A stretch of 64,000 nucleotides of DNA. It comes from Canna indica (taxonomy: Eukaryota > Streptophyta > Magnoliopsida > Zingiberales > Cannaceae). The stretch covers positions 22,810,001-22,874,000 of the forward strand of contig CP136897.1 of assembly GCA_034359265.1 (NCBI GenBank). The letters are read 5' to 3'. Positions 1-10,933 of the stretch are shown piece after piece. The notes under the pieces are model-generated. The model had not been told where the DNA came from and did no database searches. It saw only the letters and a program-made list of their open reading frames with translations. Position 1 is the stretch's first letter. Every line of letters begins with the position of its first letter. The position numbers and the translations under genes are program-made.

Positions 1-720
1 TCCCGAGTCTGCCATATTTGTGTGGCCCACAACCGTCTCATCACGGTCTGACGAGCCTACTGAAGCAACCCGTTATAGCGAGCGCGGGCAACACGCTCCC
101 ATGCAGCCTCCACAAAATTAGTCTGGTCCTCCAGCCATGTATAATGACCCTGCAAAAAAAAATATTATTACTCATGAATATTTAACATTAACATTAATTT
201 AATAAATATACTTACCGTGAACTCTCGCCATAATAAATCCATATGCTCAGGGGGCACGTGAGACCATGTAGACCACGCCCCGTGCATAAACTTTCGGATC
301 GTTCCCGCTATCGTACGGGGACGTCCTCCTGCTCAAATCTGCACCAAATATAAATTCATATGATGATATTTTGAATTATAAATAAATTATAAGAAATAAT
401 TAATGCATATACTTACCTTCTTCCGCGCACACTATATGCTCTGCGCAGTTCTCCCTCGGGTGGCGGAGGGAGAATTATGTTAGGCCCTCGTGGCCTACGT
501 CTCGATGTCGACGGGCTTGGATCGGCTAAAGGGATGGTGTCCAAATCGGCTGGGGGAATGGTGGTTGGATCATGTTGGGGAATGGTGGCCGGACCAGGTG
601 GGGGAATGGTGGTTGGGGTGGGGGGATGGTGGCCGGAGGTGGGGGGCTGGTGGTGGAAGGCGAAGGGTTAGTGGGTCCTACGAGGAATGCCTTCTCGAGA
701 ACTGATATATCTCGAACTAT
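1..720 (-). pseudogene. TNPA-like CACTA accessory protein gene, partial and decayed
   Basis: Minus-strand exon remnants match the accessory gene of the copies at 10934-12469 and 16325-17864. Positions 1-150 encode a YTWLEDQ...RARYNG stretch and contain an in-frame TAG. Positions about 214-345 match the RFEQE...HVP segment, and 417-720 encode the first exon. That first exon is proline-rich here because of a short tandem repeat (about 540-660) that is absent from the other copies. Proteins of this type in En/Spm elements bind subterminal repeats; that role is known from the family, not shown here. The 3' end of the gene lies outside the window. Confidence 0.7.
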
Positions 721-803
721 AGCTGTAAAAATTTAATATAATTAGATTATATATAATAGATTAATAGATATATTTAATAATTGAATATATTTCACATTTA
801 CAA

Positions 804-3800
804 CTATTCATCATCGTCATTATCATCATCCATGTAATACTTTTCTTCTTATTCTTTTGTATCAGAATCTTAAAATTCTTCTTCGTCTCCCTCATCATCA
901 TTCTGTCCTTCCTCAACATCATTATCATCGTAATCAACGTATTCTATTTCCAATTGAACTAACTATGTGTCATCATCCTTGAGTATTAGACTAACTCATT
1001 CCACTTCGGAAGGATCTTCTTATTGATAGAAGTCGTCTGCTGGCTCATTCTCTCCAACTATTGGGTCAATTTTTCCTCTGGCTTTAGTCTTACAGACTAC
1101 ACACCAATCTGCTATATCTTTCTTTCAACACAGATACTGCATATAATATACTTGTTCGGCTTGAGATGCCAATATAAATGGCTTATTTGAAGCCAATTTT
1201 GATTTGTAATTGACCTCGACCAGCTGTTTATACTTTGGATGAACTCTCATGCCCCTATCGCTTGTATTGAACCAATGATATTTAAAAAGGTCAACTGATT
1301 TACATCCGGAAAATTATAATTCAATGACTTCTTCCAATAGTCTGTAAAAGTCAACATCACATTCAGAATACGTTGTCCCTTTGACGCAGACCATGACATT
1401 CATAGTCTTTTTTGTAGATGAATATTCAAGTGTGTGAAATTTATATCCATTGACAAAATAACCATTATAACACTGTACAAGTCGTGCCGGTCCACTAGAA
1501 ACTCAAATATTTGGTTATCTATTTCGCCTCTAATTCCTCATCGCTGTAAATTGAGTATTTTGTCACCATCTCAATGTCAAATATTTCAATGAACTTCTCA
1601 ATCTCTGGACAGTTTAGTAAAACGTACAAGTAGGCCAAATGATACTCTTCATCGTTTAAGAATCGAGACGGACGAGAACCCAAAGCACGACCGGGGTAAC
1701 CAAAGATATTTAAACAACCATCTGATCGTTGAGCTCCCCCGTTGTCATTCCGTGGAAGACAATTAAGTCTTGTCTTGATGATTGATTCAAAATAAAATGA
1801 GCAGAATGTTGAAATTTTTTGAATTATATATGCTTCTGATATGGAACTTTCAACTGCGGCGGTGTTCTTTACTTTTTTCTTCAAACGATTCATGTATCTT
1901 TCAAATAAGTACATCCACCGATATTGAACGGGGCCACCAACTCGTGCCTCGTATGCCAAGTGTATCGGTAGATGCTCCATCGAGTCAAAAAATGCAGAAG
2001 GAAAAAACTGCTCCAATTTGCATATGATTTCAACAATATTATTTTCAAATGCTGATATATCTTCGACTCGAAATACATTTGCACAAATGTTTCTGAAAAA
2101 CATACTTAATTCTATCTCGAAACGTGACCGGAAGCAATCTCTGCATGAATACATAGCAATCGTAGCTCTTCATCCCCGATATTTTGCATTCATCGACATT
2201 TACACATCGAGATAAGTTTGAGGCATATCAATCGGGTAATCTGAGTTCTTTGATCCATTGATACACATTTTTCATCTATTGTTTATTTAACACATACGGT
2301 GCCTTTGGCTTATGAAGTCGTCCGTTAACCTCTTGCAACTCTAACTCAGGTCTCTTACAAAGTATTTTTACATCATGTCGGGCCTTCACATTATCTTTAG
2401 TTTTGCCGAAAATATCCATAATTGTGTTTAAAATATTATCAAACACATTTTTTCAATGTGCATGATGTCCAAATTATGTCGAATCAGTAATGAACTCTAA
2501 TACGATAATTCCCTAAAGATTTTTTTTTTCACCCAGTTATGTGTTTGATCAAAACCTGAAATTATTACATTCTGACCAAAAGTAATCTTTGGAAGCAATT
2601 GAACACGTGTTAACATCTGTTCACTAGACAACATCGGTGGTGGCTCATCTCTTTCGACTCTACCTTTGATAAATTTGTCCTGATTCCTTCGATACTGATG
2701 GTTAGACGGTAGGAACCGACGATGATAATCAAAGAAGAAATTTTTTTGACCATTCTCAAGACTGAAGGATTTTGAGTGTTCCGTGCAATACGGGCAAGAG
2801 AGTCGCCCATGCGTGCTCCAACCAGACAACATGTCATATGCCGGGAAATCATTGATTGTCCACAATATAGCAGCTCGTAAAGTGAAGTTTTGCTTCTGGT
2901 GACAATCATAAGTGACAACTCCCTAAGGCCATAATGTTTTGAGTTCATCAATTAGGGGACGGAGAAACACGTCAATTTCTTTGCGATGACCCCTAGGATC
3001 CGGAATAATCATCAAAGATAGATAAATTCATCTTTAATACACATTGAGGACGGCAAATTATAAACTGTTAACAGCACTGGCCATACTAAATACGGAGTTG
3101 TCGAATTACCAAATTAATTAAAACCATCTGTGCACAATCCCAACCTGATATTTCTAGTCTCCCCAGCAAATGAAGGATAACACTTATCCAAATGTTTTCA
3201 TGCTTCACTATCGGATGAATGAGTCATTATTGTATCATCACAACTTCTTGCATGCCAACTCATATAGGGGGTAGTCTTTTCCGACATGAATAATCTTTGA
3301 AGTCTCGGTGTTAGTGGAAAATATCGAAGCACCTTAAAGGAGATATTTTTTTGTCGGACCGATTTTTTCTCCTTGTAATGAGGATGTTCACATGCCGGGC
3401 ATTGCTCTAACTGTGCATTTTCTTTATAATATAAAATGCAGTTATTTGGGCATGCGTGTATCTTTTCGTACCCAAATCCTAATTTCCTCATCAACTTTTT
3501 TGTCTTATAAAAGGTTGGCTCAAACTTGTTATTTAGAGGTAGCATACCATTGATAAAGCATGCAATCCGATCAAATGCAACCCCGTTGATATTATAATCG
3601 AACTTGATGTTCAGGAGTTGTGTCATTGCCGAAAATCTTGTATAATTAGGACAATTCTCATACAACGGATCATCGGCAGCTTTCAACATCTCGTAAAATT
3701 TTGCAGCCTCCTTATTCGGCAATTCAATCTGTATCGCATGTTGTTCTTCAGTGACTTCAATTGTCGTAGTATCTGGTGGCACCACCGTCTCAGTAACTGA

Positions 3801-4203
3801 CTCAATATTATCATTTAAATGGAATTGTCCTCTAGGACTATCCATAATCATTGTTCTATAAGGATTTGGTGGATTTGAAGATGAAACACCAACAGAAGAA
3901 GATTCACCATGAGTTTGGACAACATGATTGCTCGACGTCCCGACTTGACGTGACTCCCCGTGATAATTCCATACAAAATATCTTGGTGTGAATCCTTTTG
4001 TATACAGATGCACTGTGACAGTTTCTCGGTTCAAAAATTTTATGTTCGAATATTTCCGGCACGAACATCGGATTTTATCACCACTAAGAAATTTTTTCAT
4101 TCGAGTAGGCGAAAGTTAAGAAGTAAGTTACGCCTACTCGAAATTCGTCCGTTATAGCTCCATGATGAATTCGTCGGTACATCCAACTTCGATCGCCCGA
4201 CAT
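804..4203 (-). pseudogene. tnp2-type CACTA transposase, degraded (family A copy)
   Basis: The start codon is at 4201-4203 (MSGDRSWMYRR) and the stop at 804-806 after an acidic tail. The order of blocks matches the intact transposase at 17940-21413: transposase-associated N-terminal domain, tnp2 core, DUF4218-like block (about 1780-2150) and a DUF4216-like block further on. The frame is broken many times. There is a frameshift near 4100, the core is split between 2497-2865 and 3198-4100, and the segment 1519-2154 survives as an isolated open stretch. It cannot encode a working transposase. Divergence from the family B copies is greater than among the family B copies themselves. Confidence 0.85.
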
Positions 4204-4329
4204 GTTCTGTCAAAAAGTTTGCAATATCTTTAGGTAATGTCTTTAGGTGGGATGGTCCTATTCCATTCGGGATTCATGTTATTCATATTGTACTTAGTAT
4301 TTCTTTTAGTCATTAACTTCATTCTAAAT

Positions 4330-4850
4330 TTCAGCAGCATTTCCCTACAGTTAAGTAATTAACAATAATTAAATCTAATTGAAAACTAATTAATTTAATT
4401 TTTTAAAAAATTAACACTAATTTACTAATTAAATCTAAAATTAACCCTGATTAATCTCTAATAACAGTAATTAATAGTAAATAAATCTAATTAATAACTA
4501 ATAATAGTAATTAACACTAATTAATTAAATTGATATATATATATATTAATTAGTGTTTCGACCGGCGCCGGACCGGAGAGGGGGGGGGGGGATAAACTCA
4601 CTTGGTGGTGGCGGAGAGGGGAGAGGGATCGGCGGCGAGGGCGAGGGAGATCGAGGCGGAGAGGGGCAGCAGTCTGGGTGAGAGAGGGGAGGAGAGGGCC
4701 GGGGAGGCGACGCGGTGAGGGCGAGGGAGCAGGCGGCACGGCGAGGGTGCAGCGCAGTGACGATCGGCGGTGACAAATTATTGGCAACAGCGGAGAGAGA
4801 AGAGAGCGGGGGAAAGAGGAAGGGTCGGGCGCGAACGCAAATAAAAAGTA
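4330..4850. other. AT-rich then GC-rich leader of the family A CACTA element
   Basis: Positions 4330-4550 consist mostly of short TTAATTA and TAATTAAC motifs. Positions 4560-4830 are GA/GC-rich and give only low-complexity Pro/Ser or Gly/Arg translations on either strand, so no gene is called. The equivalent zone near 62870-63760 follows the family A left end. Confidence 0.6.
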
Positions 4851-5256
4851 TTTTCACCCACGGCTCGCTAGCCGTCGGAAAATCGTGGATTCGTAATTTT
4901 AATATCACCGACGGCTGGCCCTCTCTAAGCCGTTGGTTTAGAGTGTTTTAGTTTTTATGTTGCGTTCGCGCCATTAATTAATAAACGACAGTCGCTTCTA
5001 GCCGTGGCTAATGACTTATTCATATCACCAACGCCTCTCGCGCCCCCCGCTAAGCCGTGGCTAATAACTTATTTTATTTCGCGCCCCGTGCGCGCCATCA
5101 ACTATGAGTGACGGCTCTAAGCGGCCGTATGCGAGCCACAGCTGATTCGGTTATATCAGCCACGACCGCTACAGCCGTCGGAAAGCCGTGACTTATACTG
5201 ACGGTCGAGGCGGCCGTCGGTGATTCCCGTGGCTGATTTGGTATATTCTAGTAGTG
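4850..5256. repeat. Family A subterminal repeat zone and right TIR
   Basis: Multiple copies of GCCGTCGG, AGCCGTGGCT and related motifs occur in both orientations, ending in TATTCTAGTAGTG. The same arrangement starts at 62447 in the opposite orientation. Such zones are the binding sites of TNPA proteins in En/Spm elements. Confidence 0.8.
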
Positions 5257-5540
5257 GGCTTAGCAACCGGATTTCACTAACGATCTTGCCACGACCGACG
5301 GGGCCGTTGCTGATGTTCATACCTACAACGGCCCTGCGTCCGTGGCAAAATCGTTGTTGATAATATTATTAGCAACGGCCCGAGCGGCCGTTGCTGATCT
5401 GTTGCTAAATTATCAGCAATACGTGTTTCTGCCACGGCTCCGTTGCAACGGGTCGGGCCGTTGCAAGCCGTTGCTGATGGTTTTCTGCAACGGCTCAACA
5501 ACGGCTTCAGCCGTTGCTGATGCCTATTATTCCAGTAGTG
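5257..5540. mobile_element. Terminal fragment of a family B CACTA element
   Basis: This 284-bp stretch aligns with 40950-41234, the right end of another family B copy. It shares AGCAACGGC and GCCGTTGCTGAT motifs, a GCCACGGCTCCGTTGCAACG block, and a final TCCAGTAGTG at 5531-5540. The rest of the element is to the left of the inserted family A element and outside the window. Confidence 0.85.
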
Positions 5541-5817
5541 TCAACAATTTGAATAAGATGTTCCAGTTGGTTATGTTCTGGAGATCTAGGATTTAGTTTG
5601 AACGTAATCTTCGCATTTTCGAGCAAAGCACTCGGTCCTTTGCAGAGCTAGCGGCTGAGGCCTCCGCTTGTTTTTGTTTGTTATTGTAACTTTTTGCCGA
5701 CCCTAGAGTTGGTGGTTTGAACTAGTGCATTTTTTTTCTTTTCTGTTTCTCTTTCCTACTCTTGTATCCTTTTCATCCCTCTTGAATTGTATACAAGATT
5801 GCTTTGGTTAAAAAAAA
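5541..5817 (+). mobile_element. LINE (L1-type) 3' end fragment
   Basis: The stretch starts with a decayed zf-RVT-type C-terminus (FERNLRIFEQ around 5597-5630, like the WxERNxRIF motif near the end of plant L1 ORF2). It continues with a pyrimidine-rich 3' UTR and a TTGTATACAAGATTGCTTTGGTT tail followed by A8 at about 5809-5817. Only the terminal few hundred bases are present. Confidence 0.65.
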
Positions 5818-5864
5818 GTGTCACTAACTTTACATGGTTTGTGGCAATCTTCATTTGGTCAGTG

Positions 5865-6433
5865 CCAACCTTCAAACTAATCTTCCATGCATGTTTGCTC
5901 CTTTGTTGTGTTGACATATTGACCTTTGCTGCATTTCAACTGTTCGACGTATTGCCCCAATGAGCTCGACAAGCACATCCGCAGCATCACACAACGTTCC
6001 AAGATGTTGGTGCAAATTGCTGGACACGATCGACATTAATCTGGAAGTAGCCTGATCACTCCAAGCGGAGATGGTTCTATAGTTGCTGATGTAATGAGCT
6101 CGAAGAACACATCTGCATTTCAAGTGTTCGACATATTGCCCCAATGAGCTCGACAAGAACATCTGCAGCATCACACAGTGTTCCAAGATGTTGGTGCAAA
6201 TATCTCGAAGTAGCCTGATCATAATGAGCTTGAGAAGCACATCTGCAGCATCACATAATGTTCCAAGATGTTGGTGCAAATTGCTAGCTACGACATTAAT
6301 TAATTAATCTGGAAGTAGCCCCACATCAAAGGGGAGATCATAGTTCTGTAGTTGCTCATCATTAATGGGGATCCAACTGGGGTTCATAGTTCTGTAGTTG
6401 CTCATCATTAATGGGGATCCAACTGGGGTTGCA
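5865..6433. repeat. Repeated cassettes of an unrecognised sequence
   Basis: Three imperfect copies of a block containing CACATCTGCAGCATCACA and GTTCCAAGATGTTGGTGCAA lie near 5965-6015, 6150-6200 and 6235-6285. Next to them is a perfect direct repeat of about 45 bp (6340-6385 and 6386-6432) centred on TCATTAATGGGGATCCAACTGG. On the minus strand the first set gives a repeated HLGTLCDAADVL peptide. I do not recognise a family; it may be a decayed, internally duplicated gene fragment. Confidence 0.5.
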
Positions 6434-6990
6434 ACTTCTGATTCCAACAGGCCATGATGAAATGAAGACACATATATGTAGTTGAAGAAGCAAACATTTA
6501 TTGTGTGATGTATCCAACTTTTTTGGTAGGCCAAGCTTGAATAGGGAATCATCTTTGTAATCCTTCCATTCATCTTCATCTTCTTCTTTGTGAAGAGCTA
6601 TCTTTAGTATGGTACCAGTCATAGTTTAGTTCAGCTATTAGGATTAGAGTGTTGAAAAGACTATTCTTTAAAAATTTATCAGTAATACTCAACTTGACTC
6701 TGTCCATCATAGTTTGAGGTGTTTTTCATCCCAGCAAACCTTGGATCTACTTTGAAACTAATTACATCTTCAAATGATGTAAAATCTTACTCTCTAGAGG
6801 CTGCGTTTGGTACGCGTATTGGACCGGACAGGATAAGCTATAGTACAAGATAAGCTAGTATAAGCCAATACAGGATAAAGAGTGCATGACCATGTTTGTT
6901 TCACACAGTATTAGACAAAAAGATTAGTGTTGTTTTGTGCTTGTTTCTTGTCATCACAATACTGAATGATGTTTAATTGTTGACTGATCG

Positions 6991-7026
<36 letters not shown>

Positions 7027-7933
7027 TTGTGAGCATAAATTATGAAAAAACTTATATTATATAAAAAAATCAAAATAAATAAAATGATGCTCGAAAACAA
7101 ATTAAATAACAAACAATAGTAACCCCGGAGTTTTGCATGGAATATATTATATTAGGAGAGTTTGTTGAAGTTGTTGACTTGAGAGTACAAGAGTAACAAG
7201 AGTTTTGGAACGATTGAGGGATGAAAACGAGGAAGCTAGTATTTTTAGGGGTGCTCATTGGGTAGGATCGACCCAATGAACCCGGGAATCCGATCCAATC
7301 AGAACCAATCGGCTCGGGGCGAGTTGGGTAATTGGATTGGATCGGGTTCAATTTAATCAAATCCGACCATAATCAGATCGAGTCTCAAGTTTCAATATTT
7401 GGAATCCGATGACTCGATATTTTTATATATATTTTTTTAATTTTTTGAAGAAAAAAATATTTTTAAAATAAAATAAAATTTATCTCGAGAAGATGTGGGT
7501 CGTGTCTTCTCGAGACACGTGTGGCCATGTTTTCTCAAGACATGTTTTTTAAATATATATATATATATATGGTTAAACCCGACTACCCAACCCAATCCCA
7601 CCTGATCTAGGGCAGGTCGGGTTTAAAGGTAAAAAAACATGAAAACCAACCCGACCCGGTTACTTATTGGCCGGGTCAAACCGATTATTATATTTGTTAA
7701 TATAAATAATTTTAAAAATAAAATAAATTGCAAAAAAATGACATCATATTGGAGTCGGTTTCCCAGAACTAACGTGAAATTAAATACGAGCACCTAATTA
7801 TAAGACATCGTGTTTACTCGAAATCAGCGTCCGTATAGGCGTTGGTTTCATTTTTTTAGTTTTTTTTATATTTTTTGGAATCAACGCCTCCCGTAATTAC
7901 GATTTTCAATATTTTGTTTACGGTGTTTCGTAG
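6434..7933. other. Repeat-rich intergenic DNA without a supported gene
   Basis: A minus-strand open stretch at 6362-6622 has an acidic segment but no recognised domain. Positions 6800-6830 start with GGCTGCGTTTGGTAC, which resembles a MITE end without a visible partner. A (TA)n microsatellite covers about 6991-7023. Positions 7245-7700 hold degenerate GGGTCGGGTT/AACCCGACCC repeats typical of hAT-type non-autonomous elements, but I cannot fix their ends. Confidence 0.5.
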
Positions 7934-8858
7934 TAGGGCTGAGCATTGGGCGAGTCGGGTCAATACCTGACCCGACCCGTTATATCCAAACCCGAAAAAT
8001 GGGTATTTTTTCAACCCGACCCTATCCGAAATTTTAATCGGGGCCCGACCCAAATAACCCAAAAAAATCGGGCCCCAACCCGATTTATCCATTTAACTCA
8101 AAAAAATTTTCTTCGCCCTCTTCTTCTCTGGTTCATTCACCGAAACCAAGCTCGAGTTGCAGCGTAGGATCGTCGAAAGGTCCGACCTTGGCGACTCCAC
8201 CTATCTCCCCAACTCCATCCACAGCGATCCCCCCCCCCCCAAAAAAAAAATCCATTCATGGCGGAGGCGAGGAACGAAGCGAGGACCGTACCATATTCGG
8301 CACCATTGATGAGCTATTATGGAAGACGAAGGCAAGACGAGGGACATCGAGATAGTTATCGTGAACTGTAGCTTGTTCAACCCCTCCGCCATGGTCGCCA
8401 ACAACTACAAGCTCTAAGGGAACGTTGTCACCTAAAATCTCGACGGGATAGGGTGTAACGTCGATCTCCTCTCCGTTGATCTCGCCAAGGCCCTCTTGGA
8501 AGGACGCCGTTGAGGGCTTCCTGTTATACGACGAACCACTCTGCGACCATTGAGGGCGTCAACGAACCGGAAGGAAGCCGATCAAGGCCCGGGCGTTTTA
8601 GGGTACAGTCGGGAAGACGTGGGTCTAAAATGGGGATTTTGATTCGGGGGGTGGGCGGGTGGGTGACGTGGGTCTAAAACAGGTCGGGCGGGTTAAACAG
8701 GACTTTCACCCAAACTCGACCCAACCCGAAAAAGCATCCAAATTTTAGAAAAACTCAACCCGGTCTGACCCGCTATACCCGAATAACCCGACCCGAATTG
8801 AATTTTCGGATCAGTTTTTTCGGGTATAGCGGGTCAGATCGGGTTTTACTCAGCCCTA
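7934..8858. mobile_element. hAT-type non-autonomous element carrying a KCS gene fragment
   Basis: The ends are TAGGGCTGAGCA and TACTCAGCCCTA (inverted), with GACCCGACCC-rich arms on both sides. The flanks are TTTCGTAG (7926-7933) and TTTGGTAG (8859-8866), an 8-bp target duplication with one mismatch, as expected for hAT transposition. No transposase is present. The middle (about 8100-8600) is GC-rich and derives from a host gene. Confidence 0.85.
8141..8560 (+). pseudogene. 3-ketoacyl-CoA synthase (KCS) gene fragment inside hAT element
   Basis: Reading + in shifting frames, the order of motifs is that of plant KCS enzymes of very-long-chain fatty acid elongation: ERSDLGDSTYLPN, MAEARNEAR (from 8258), GTIDELL, VIVNCSLFNPSAMVANNYKL and NLDGIGCNVDLLSVDLAKALLEG. 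The last block contains the Cys that is catalytic in the family. The frame is broken by runs of 12 C and 10 A near 8229-8250, by frameshifts and by stops (for example TAA after NYKL). It is a captured, non-functional piece covering part of the FAE1/KCS condensing domain. Confidence 0.75.
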
Positions 8859-8866
8859 TTTGGTAG

Positions 8867-9578
8867 CATTCGAAGTTTTGGAATTTAGTAATTAAAAATG
8901 ACTCAACAACTTATTTAGAACATCTTGCATCTGTCTTATTTATTTTTATATATATATAATTAGTTTCGAGTGTGCTAATTATATATAATTATTTTAATTA
9001 GTTGGATGATAAAATAAATAAAAGGTGCATAATTAATGAGGGAAATGGAATGCTCCAAAATGGCACTGTCTTGACCTAAACTTTTTAGGTAGATTTTTTT
9101 CTTTTACATTTAATTAATTTGTTGCCGACATTAAGAAGATAATAATGAAATTAAAAAGGAAGAGTAGTAGATATTTTGAAGTCTTTTAGGATGACTTCAG
9201 CTGAATGTTTAATTACTTGTTATGTCAAACCTTTAGCATGAATTGTGATGTCAATTTTTTGGGATGTCTTTATTTTCTTGAAGAAAATTAAAAAGGAATT
9301 GACTTTAGTGTTTGTTTACTATATATAAAGAAAAAAAAAGGTAAAAAAATGAAATTGAGAGAAGGAATTAATTTGGAAAGAAAATTATAAGAAAAAATAT
9401 ATTGTTTCTTTGAAAGTAAGAGTGAAAGAAAAATGCATGACAACAAGAGTCATACTGTCATTAGAGTGAAGTTCTCGTCGAGTTTTCGGCCTGATTTTGG
9501 TGAAACATTTCGGAAGGATTTCCCCCCTTCTTTTCTATAATTAATTAAGCTCGAAGTCATATTGGTCATCATTTTTTT
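8867..9578. other. AT-rich intergenic DNA, nothing recognised
   Basis: No open frame, RNA gene or paired repeat was found here; the sequence is mostly low-complexity A/T with a short TATATATA tract near 8950. Confidence 0.5.
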
Positions 9579-9716
9579 TAGAGATGAGCGAGTTCGAATA
9601 CATTGTATTTTTAATGATGTGTGGATCCTATCATGTATATGACTGGTTTCTATATTTTGGATCTTAACTCTATCCTATTGGGATTTGGAATTGGACCATA
9701 TCCAGAACATGTAGTG

Positions 9717-10093
9717 TAGGGCTGTCCAGTATTCGGTTCAACTCGAACCGAACCGAATTTTTCGATTCGGTTCGGTTTCAACCGTTGTAGGTTCGGTTCT
9801 TTGACCCGAACTAAACCGAAATTTGGATTTCGGTTCGGATTCGGTTCTCGAAATTCGGGAATCGACCCGAACCGAAAACCGAATTAATTAAAAAATAATA
9901 TATTTTTTGAATTTTTTAATATAAATAAGTAAATGGGTATTATAAAATAATTTTTAATTTTTAACCAAATTAATTAAAATTTCGGTTTTCGGGTTGAAAA
10001 TCGAACCGAATCGAATAATTTCGGTTCGGGTTAGATCGATTTAGGTATATTTCGGTTCGGTTCAGTTCGGGTTGAACCAAATGGACAACTCTA
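9717..10093. mobile_element. hAT-type MITE, 377 bp
   Basis: The ends are TAGGGCTGTCCA and TGGACAACTCTA, flanked by a perfect 8-bp target duplication ATGTAGTG (9709-9716 and 10094-10101). The inside consists of TTCGGTTCGG and AACCGAACCGAA repeats and AT-rich filler, with no coding capacity. Confidence 0.9.
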
Positions 10094-10202
10094 ATGTAGT
10101 GTGGTACAGGTTCCGAGTACTCTATTGGCACATATTCATTTACATATTCCAGAATGCAAGTTTTGAAGTACCCTGTTGGAATCTGTTCATTTACATGTTC
10201 TA

Positions 10203-10865
10203 ACACTACTAGAAAAATGGTCATCAGCAACGGCAGATGCTGTTGCTGAGCCGTTGCTGAAGAGCATCAGCAACGGCTGAGCCGTTGCAATAGAGCCGTG
10301 ACAGAAAGTCGCGTTGCTGATGACTTAGCAACGGATCAGCAACGGCTGCTCGGGTCGTCGCTCAAAACATTATCAGCAACGGCCGCTCGGGTCGTCGCTA
10401 AAACTATTATCAGCAACGGTTTTGCCACAGACCCGGAGCCGTTGCTGATAACATTAATAGCAACGGCCGCTGAGTCCGTAGCAACGCCGTTAGTAAAACG
10501 CCGTCGCTAAGCCGTTGCTGTAGGTCATCAGCAACGGCTTTCGATACACTTTTAGCAACGGCTTTCCCACGGACACCCGTGGGAAAGCCGTTGCTGATGA
10601 CGAATACCTGCAACCAAAAAATTTGAAAATTTCAAATTTCCATTGATACATTGATACATTTATCTGATACATAACTCACACACCCATACCCTCATACACA
10701 CATTCATTCACACATCACAAACACCTCATACACATTCATTCACACATCACAAACACCTCATACACATTCATTCACACATCACAAACACACCAACATATAT
10801 ACATCAAAACAATTATATTTATATTGATAATTATCCACGATAGTATAAAAATAATTCAAATGCAA
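10203..10865. other. See 10204-10620: left subterminal zone of the 3.4-kb CACTA
   Basis: Entry marks the zone at 10204-10620, where AGCAACGGC and GCCGTTGCT alternate; the following 10620-10930 holds a short TTCATTCACACATCACAAACACC tandem repeat (10700-10790, three copies; two in the 7.2-kb element). Confidence 0.3.
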
Positions 10866-10933
10866 AATTGAAGTATCAATATCCAAACAAAATAAGTTAA
10901 ACAAGTTCAATATCCAAACAAAAAATCTCACGA

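Larger units (their letters stand above)
1..5256 (-). mobile_element. CACTA (En/Spm) transposon, family A, left part cut off by window start
   Basis: The element runs from before the window to a terminal inverted repeat whose reverse complement begins CACTACTAGAATATACC, ending at 5256. It reads on the minus strand: a TNPA-like gene (1-720), a tnp2 transposase pseudogene (804-4203), an AT-rich leader (about 4330-4550), a GC-rich stretch (4560-4830) and a subterminal zone (4850-5256) dense in GCCGTCGG and CCACGGCT motifs. These motifs differ from the AGCAACGGC motifs of family B elsewhere in the window, so the two groups probably bind different TNPA proteins. Immediately beyond 5256 lies family B terminal sequence, so this copy landed inside another CACTA element. 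Confidence 0.85.

Noticed and set aside
477..705. Gly/Trp-rich open frames on the + strand
   Set aside because: They are antisense to a proline-rich tandem repeat in the CACTA accessory gene.
4521..4951. Pro/Ser/Arg-rich open frames
   Set aside because: Low-complexity GC-rich leader of the CACTA element; no domain and no conservation with family B.
10203..10865. Feature entry with reversed coordinates among the features (start 10865, end 10203)
   Set aside because: That entry's coordinates should be read as the subterminal zone 10204-10620 plus the short repeats to 10930; it is not an additional element.
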